This document shows positions 59,505 through 64,000 of a DNA stretch of 64,000 bases, in pieces (position 1 is the first letter of the stretch; every line of letters begins with the position of its first letter). Below the pieces are notes generated by a model. That model saw only the letters and a list, made by a program, of their open reading frames with translations, had not been told where the DNA came from and did no database searches. This stretch comes from Anthoceros angustus. Lineage: Eukaryota; Streptophyta; Anthocerotopsida; Anthocerotales; Anthocerotaceae. The translations under genes and the position numbers were made by a program. The stretch spans positions 1 through 64,000 of the forward strand of contig VJWM01000227.1 of the NCBI GenBank assembly GCA_010909165.1. The letters are read 5' to 3'.

Positions 59505-60068
59505 TCAAGCATGCAGAGAATTCCTTACATAAGCAGCACTTCGCCGCTCATTCTCCTTGCAGTGGCTACACATTGTGGCAGGCTGGAACCCTTGCTTACA
59601 GCAATACTGGCAGCTCACAGTGTCCAATTCAATCAACTTCCCTTTGCTCGACGCAAACGCTATCATCATCGGCACATAAGTTTCCTTCAACTTCCGGAGC
59701 AGCGACAGCGGCGATGAGCCTAAGGATATCTTCACCCTTGGTCGTTTACACTTGATCCTCCATGCCGCCTTCTTCTTCACCGTCCCCCCGGGGCCCGCAC
59801 CATCTTTCGGACTCCTCAGCTTCAGAAAATTGTTTGTGCTGGACCTTTGAGCAATCCTCCTGGATCTGGCCTCGCTGCTGGTCGAAGCTCTGCGCTTGAG
59901 GAATTGGCCGATGCTGCTTATCAGAGCGCTGAGCCTGCCTGTTGCTCCAGGACTTCTGCGGCTGCGCCTGCCTGCACTGCCTGTCGAGTTCCCACAGGAA
60001 AGCTCCCGAGGAGGCGAGCCGAACTCCAAATTTCCTGGCTGGAGCGTGCTGAAGCCGCTCCTCTGCAT
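59505..60068 (-). CDS. Small basic protein, plant-specific looking
   Basis: A single-exon frame from the ATG at 60068 gives 187 residues. The N-terminal half is Ser/Arg-rich. A motif in the middle (WRIKCKRPRVKISLG, SPLSLLRKLKETYVPMMIAF) resembles a short conserved block I associate with unnamed small plant proteins. The C-terminus has closely spaced cysteines (CQYCCKQGF; CSHCKENE). A shorter in-frame end is possible. Function unknown. It is opposite in direction to the GDSL genes that follow. Confidence 0.5.
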   Translation of the reverse strand: MQRSGFSTLQPGNLEFGSPPRELSCGNSTGSAGRRSRRSPGATGRLSALISSIGQFLKRRASTSSEARSRRIAQRSSTNNFLKLRSPKDGAGPGGTVKKKAAWRIKCKRPRVKISLGSSPLSLLRKLKETYVPMMIAFASSKGKLIELDTVSCQYCCKQGFQPATMCSHCKENERRSAAYVRNSLHA

Positions 60069-60585
60069 GTTTGTCGATCACTCGATCTCAGGCTGCCGCA
60101 ATCATGAAGCTCCCCCGCACCCGCAGCTCCGACAGCGAGTGAGCAAGAAACGCGACCGGAAGATGACAAGAGTTCCCTCTGAATCAGCATTGTTCCGTAA
60201 CCCTGTCAGGATCATTCACCAAGCCTGAGATTCCTCGCTCAGGCGGCAACCAATCAATCCCTCTACCGCGCCGTCCCGATCGTGATGTCCAGCGGCAAGC
60301 ACTTCCAGGCTCCGACGACAGGAGTCAGGCCGGAGTACTCTTGTGCTCTCGCCATCTATCACGTGAACGGAGCGGAGCGTTTTCACGCGTGACCGCTTAG
60401 TGAAGTGGAGTTCAAGCTAAGCGTAACTTCTTAGCGGGAGAAGTGAAGCAAAGCAGGCTTCAGCCGAGCGCCTTGACACGGAACCCTCGTGGCCGCGTCT
60501 TTGCTTCCGAGTTGTTCGAATTGGTCATTACGAGGAGCTGGAAGGTCGGGCTTCTGTCAGATGCGGTTACGATTGTTCTGTGCAG

Positions 60586-60768
60586 GCGCATCCGGAGTTG
60601 GCAGAAATGGTGGAGGTGTCAACTTTATCCATGGATCAAATTTACTGGTTTTGTGGGCTGTTGGGTCGACGGTCAGTGCCTCCCCCACACTCGATTTCGG
60701 AGAAGCTTGTCCAGAATGCAGCTCTGGTCTTGAAGTCGGCATTCAGAGAGCAGTGTATTGAAAATGTG
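60586..60768 (+). other. Orphan exon-like segment upstream of GDSL gene
   Basis: Flanked by a good acceptor (ttctgtgcag) and donor (gtgagt), with an open frame reading HPELAEMVEVSTLSMDQIYW and KLVQNAALVLKSAFREQCIE. It is in the same frame as the GDSL start 25 bp downstream of its donor, but the GDSL signal peptide begins at its own ATG. It could be a 5' exon of an alternative transcript or a gene relic. Not recognised. Confidence 0.25.
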
Positions 60769-60792
60769 AGTCTGCTGTTGTGCTCTGAAGAC

Positions 60793-62277
60793 ATGGCAGG
60801 CTGGGGCAATGCTGTGGCGTTTGGGAAATGTGTTGTCTTTGTGTTGCTGCTGATCAGTGAAAGCAGTAGTGCGCTTGGTGCACCACTGTTTCCCGCCTGT
60901 TTTGTGTTTGGGGATTCTCTGGCGGATCCAGGGAACAACAATTTCCTGCCCCTGTCGCTCTCCAAGGCTAACTTCCCCTACAATGGAATGGATTTTCCAG
61001 GGGGCCAGCCTACAGGCCGTTTTTGTAATGGCCGCACTGTCGTGGATGTGCTAAGTGAGATTACTTTGTGGTGATTGCAGTAACCTCCATTGGTGTACTT
61101 GCTCTAACAGAAAGGTTTTTACTTTGTCTGGTGTGCCTTGAACTTGCAGCCCAGCTCATTGGTTTCCAGAAGTTCTTGCCCGCATACCTGGACCCTTCAA
61201 CTACGGGAACCCAGCTGCTGCAAGGTGTGAACTACGCATCAGGTGCTGGAGGGATTCTCAACTCCACTGGAGCAAATTTTGTGAGTTATCTTCAAGTTGG
61301 GTTTGTGCATGTTGTTTCAAAGGAAATACTGGGGAGTGAAGTGTTGAAGGCGTTGCTGCCTGTCCGCAGATCCAACGGCTTTCGTTGGAAACTCAGATGC
61401 TATACTTTGAGGAAACGGTTGCCAGGATCAGAGCTCTGGTCGGAAGCTCAAAGCAGGAGCAGCTTGTACAACGGGCCCTATTTGTGCTGGTGATAGGCAG
61501 TAATGACTACGTCAACAACTACTTGCTGAGTGACAGTGCCACTAAGTCTGAATACCCGGATAGTCATGACTACCGTCGGCTTCTTATCACATCTTTCCAT
61601 GCCCATCTCACTGTAAGTGGCTTCCCAAAACTGTACCAATTCTACCCCCATATCTGTGCCGCCTCTAAAGCTTTAGTTCACTCTTGCAGAAACTGTATAG
61701 CTTGGGAGCACGGAAGGTGGTGGTAACCGGGATAGGGCCACTTGGTTGCATACCACAGCAGCTAGCCAACTACATCCTGAGCGGTCTGGCTGCACCTCTT
61801 GGCGAGCCTTGCATCAGCACGGTCAACAAGATGGTGACGGACTACAATTCCGCCTTGCAGGCCATGTTGACAGCTCTGAACGCCCAGCTACTCAACGCCT
61901 CGTTTGTGTACGCAGACTCTTACAACACTGTGCTCCGTATAGTCCAAGACCCTTCATCCCACGGTACTTTCGTCTACCTGGCTGTAAGTAGTCAGGTTCA
62001 GGCTCTCAAGGTGCAGGGCAGAGATGACAGGTGTTTTCGTGTTTCAATAGGCTTGCAGGTCATCAACCGGGGATGCTGTGGAGGAGGCCCTTTGAACGGA
62101 GTCCTCCCCTGCGACGAGTACTTGGGTGCCAGCTTGTGCGACCAGCGATCCAAGTTCCTGTTCTGGGACGCCTTCCATCCCTCTGACGCTGCCAATGTTA
62201 TCATGGGCACGGGCTTGTTCAATGGCACCGACCAGGATGTGAGGCCCATCAATGTGCAGCAGCTTGCCCGTGTGTGA
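60793..62277 (+). CDS. GDSL esterase/lipase 1
   Basis: Exons 60793-61054, 61150-61280, 61370-61612, 61690-61983 and 62059-62277 join in phase to 382 residues, typical of plant GELPs. An N-terminal signal peptide (VVFVLLLISESSSALG) points to secretion. Block I FVFGDSLADPGNNN carries the nucleophile Ser, block III is VIGSNDYVNNY (oxyanion Gly and Asn) and block V FWDAFHPSDAAN carries the Asp and His. The cysteine-rich RGCCGGGPLNGVLPC is also usual. Family members hydrolyse acyl esters, with cutin and cell-wall roles known for some. The substrate here is unknown. The neighbour downstream is a tandem paralogue. Confidence 0.93.
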
Positions 62278-63033
62278 AAACCCTTGAATCTTTTTACGCA
62301 GGTCTTGACCTGGGAGAACTGCAGCTGATCCCCCTGCATTCCCCTTACTCATGAGAACTTGTCTCAAGACTCGGATTGAATCTGGAGCATGATGGGCTCT
62401 GAGCATTATTGTACCGAAGTCAAGCCAAGGAGCGAAAGTTTGGCCATACAGAGGATGCATGACATTGCATCTGAAAAGGGAAAAGAAGCAAAGTATGTAC
62501 TGTTGAGGTCGCGGTTTAAATGTGAAAGTCCGGGTATGAAAATTTTGAACACCTTCGGATTTGTACATATCGGCTACGGCTTGCTTGTCCATGACGCTCT
62601 GAATAAACTGATCTGACGTTGTTACAAATTAAGAAGAGCAAAGCCGTGTACAAGGTACATGCAGCTAAGAGCGTGAAGCATCGATGAATTGAATGGCATG
62701 TTGCTTTCCGCCATTACTCCACGTCAGCCAGTGCATAGGGAACTCGCCTGGCCTGCCGCTCTCTTTAACTTTACGCAGGCTGGAAACAGCCAACCTGCGC
62801 CTCCTTCAAATCCCCTCCCTCTCAGACCTGTTCGTGCATTTTCCAATTTCCCACCCTCAGACTGCAAATGCCTCCATCTTCCAGGGCGAGCTGCTGCTTC
62901 ACATTGCTCCCGCCTGCTGGATCGTGTGATGAGTGATGAGAATGCTCCTGCAGGAGGTTCCCAGTAGTACTGACGTCGAGTGAGGGAAGGAATTGGAGGA
63001 TTCCCTCAACCAGTACTATTGTAACCAAGATTA
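62278..63033 (+). other. Intergenic between the two GDSL genes
   Basis: It contains the 3' region of GDSL 1 and the promoter of GDSL 2. No other gene seen. Confidence 0.5.
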
Positions 63034-64000
63034 ATGGACTGCCCAAGAGCAAGACCCCCGCGTGAGCTGGTGCTGCTGCTGTGGCTGCTGATGCTCCTTC
63101 TGGACAATGCGGGGACACATGCAGCTCCCCTGGTGCCGGCCTTGTACATTCTGGGCGACTCCCTGGTGGATCCAGGCAACAACAACTACATCCCTCTGGC
63201 GCTGGCCAAGGCCAACTTCCCCTACAACGGCATCGACTTCCCACAGGGCTTCACTGGCCGCTTCTGTAACGGACGCACCACTTTCGACATCGTCTGTAAG
63301 TGCACTAGTGGGATCATGGATTGGCTCTTCCCAGACAGTCTCCCAGTTCTTCCTTAACAGATTGTGTGGCTTGTCCAGCGAGTCTCCTGGGTTTCTCGAG
63401 ATACCCACCAGCCTATCTGGATCCTGCGGTGCAAGAAGGCAACGACCTCCTGCAAGGCGTGAATTTCGCATCTGCAGCAGCTGGAATTCTCGACTCCACC
63501 GGACTCAACTACGTATGCAAATCTCACACCTCAAAACTCAGACTGCGCAGGCCTGGTCTTTCTGGGAATAAACTATTCTATGCAATGCAATCTCTTCTGC
63601 TGGGCGAATCCTTCCTTCTGATTAATCTGGTACTAATCCTGGTTGCACGCACTGCAGGCTGAGCGGGTGCCTCTCAACATGCAGCTACACTATCTGGAAC
63701 ACGACACGCTTCCGACTCTCTTGAACGATTACTTCGACGGCGACCAGGCGCAGTTCCAAGCGTACCTGGCCAAGTCCTTGTGGACAATCGTGGTCGGCAG
63801 CAACGACTACATCAACAACTACCTGCTGGCCAAGAGCCCTTTGCGCGCCCTCTCTCCGCAATCTTACCAGCAGCTCCTCGTCACCTCCTTCCACACCCAA
63901 CTGGAGGTACCCATCACCATCTCTTCAATCTCCAACATTTCAGTCTTCTTCTTGCAGCGTCTGTCCGCTCATCATTGGACCGGGTGTGTGTGTGTGATGC
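63034..64000 (+). CDS. GDSL esterase/lipase 2, cut by window end
   Basis: Exons 63034-63295, 63379-63512 and 63658-63906 are present. The rest lies beyond the window. A signal peptide (ELVLLLWLLMLLLDNAG), block I LYILGDSLVDPGNNN and block III VVGSNDYINNYLL are intact. Exon 1 is the same length (262 bp) and phase as in GDSL 1, and the next two introns fall at the same places, so the two genes are tandem duplicates. Codon use is more GC-rich than in GDSL 1. Confidence 0.92.

Overview
This is nuclear DNA from a land plant. The genes carry GT-AG introns of about 75-250 bp and include typical plant families: NPF transporter, CYP86-type P450, fused fructose-2,6-bisphosphate kinase/phosphatase, RLCK kinase, GDSL lipases, and LRR-malectin kinase and PPR relics. 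Ty1/copia elements lie between them. Small introns, GC-rich genes and the gene mix suggest a bryophyte or lycophyte, but the sequence alone does not settle the lineage.

Layout. 1-3400 is repeat-rich, with a possible Ty3/gypsy LTR remnant. 3401-5670 is a broken LRR-malectin receptor kinase with an inverted internal block, followed by an antisense PPR scrap. 7442-9759 is an intact NPF transporter (+), convergent with an eEF2 gene (10227-13031, -) whose frame is broken by about eight single-base losses. 14947-16712 is a CYP86-clan P450 (-). It is head-to-head with an 11-exon gene (17950-21869, +) whose product appears to join a FIST-like region to a LON substrate-binding domain.

22.8-45.4 kb is a nested transposon zone. 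It holds a decayed copia element (+, 24.9-28.2 kb), then a second copia on the minus strand (29.56-39.4 kb). The second copia is split in its reverse transcriptase by a ~6 kb element with terminal inverted repeats. That element has no recognisable transposase. It carries an intron-containing gene whose last exon looks like a beta-class (N4/N6 type) DNA methyltransferase with a degenerate catalytic motif. This is the most unusual object in the window. Around it are tandem duplications, a perfect 22-bp palindrome family, a 43-bp minisatellite, a foldback element and an unrecognised gene (43780-44817, -) with a scrambled partial copy near 29.1-29.5 kb.

45.5-64 kb is gene-rich again: an RLCK-VII-like kinase, a protein with an apparent chloroplast and twin-arginine lumen signal followed by a long acidic Ala/Glu repeat, a complete fused 6-phosphofructo-2-kinase/fructose-2,6-bisphosphatase with about 20 clear exons, short satellites, a small basic protein, and two tandem GDSL lipases. 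The second lipase runs off the right edge.

The housekeeping and metabolic genes show no operon-like linkage. The biological story is the nested transposon block and the cargo gene inside it.
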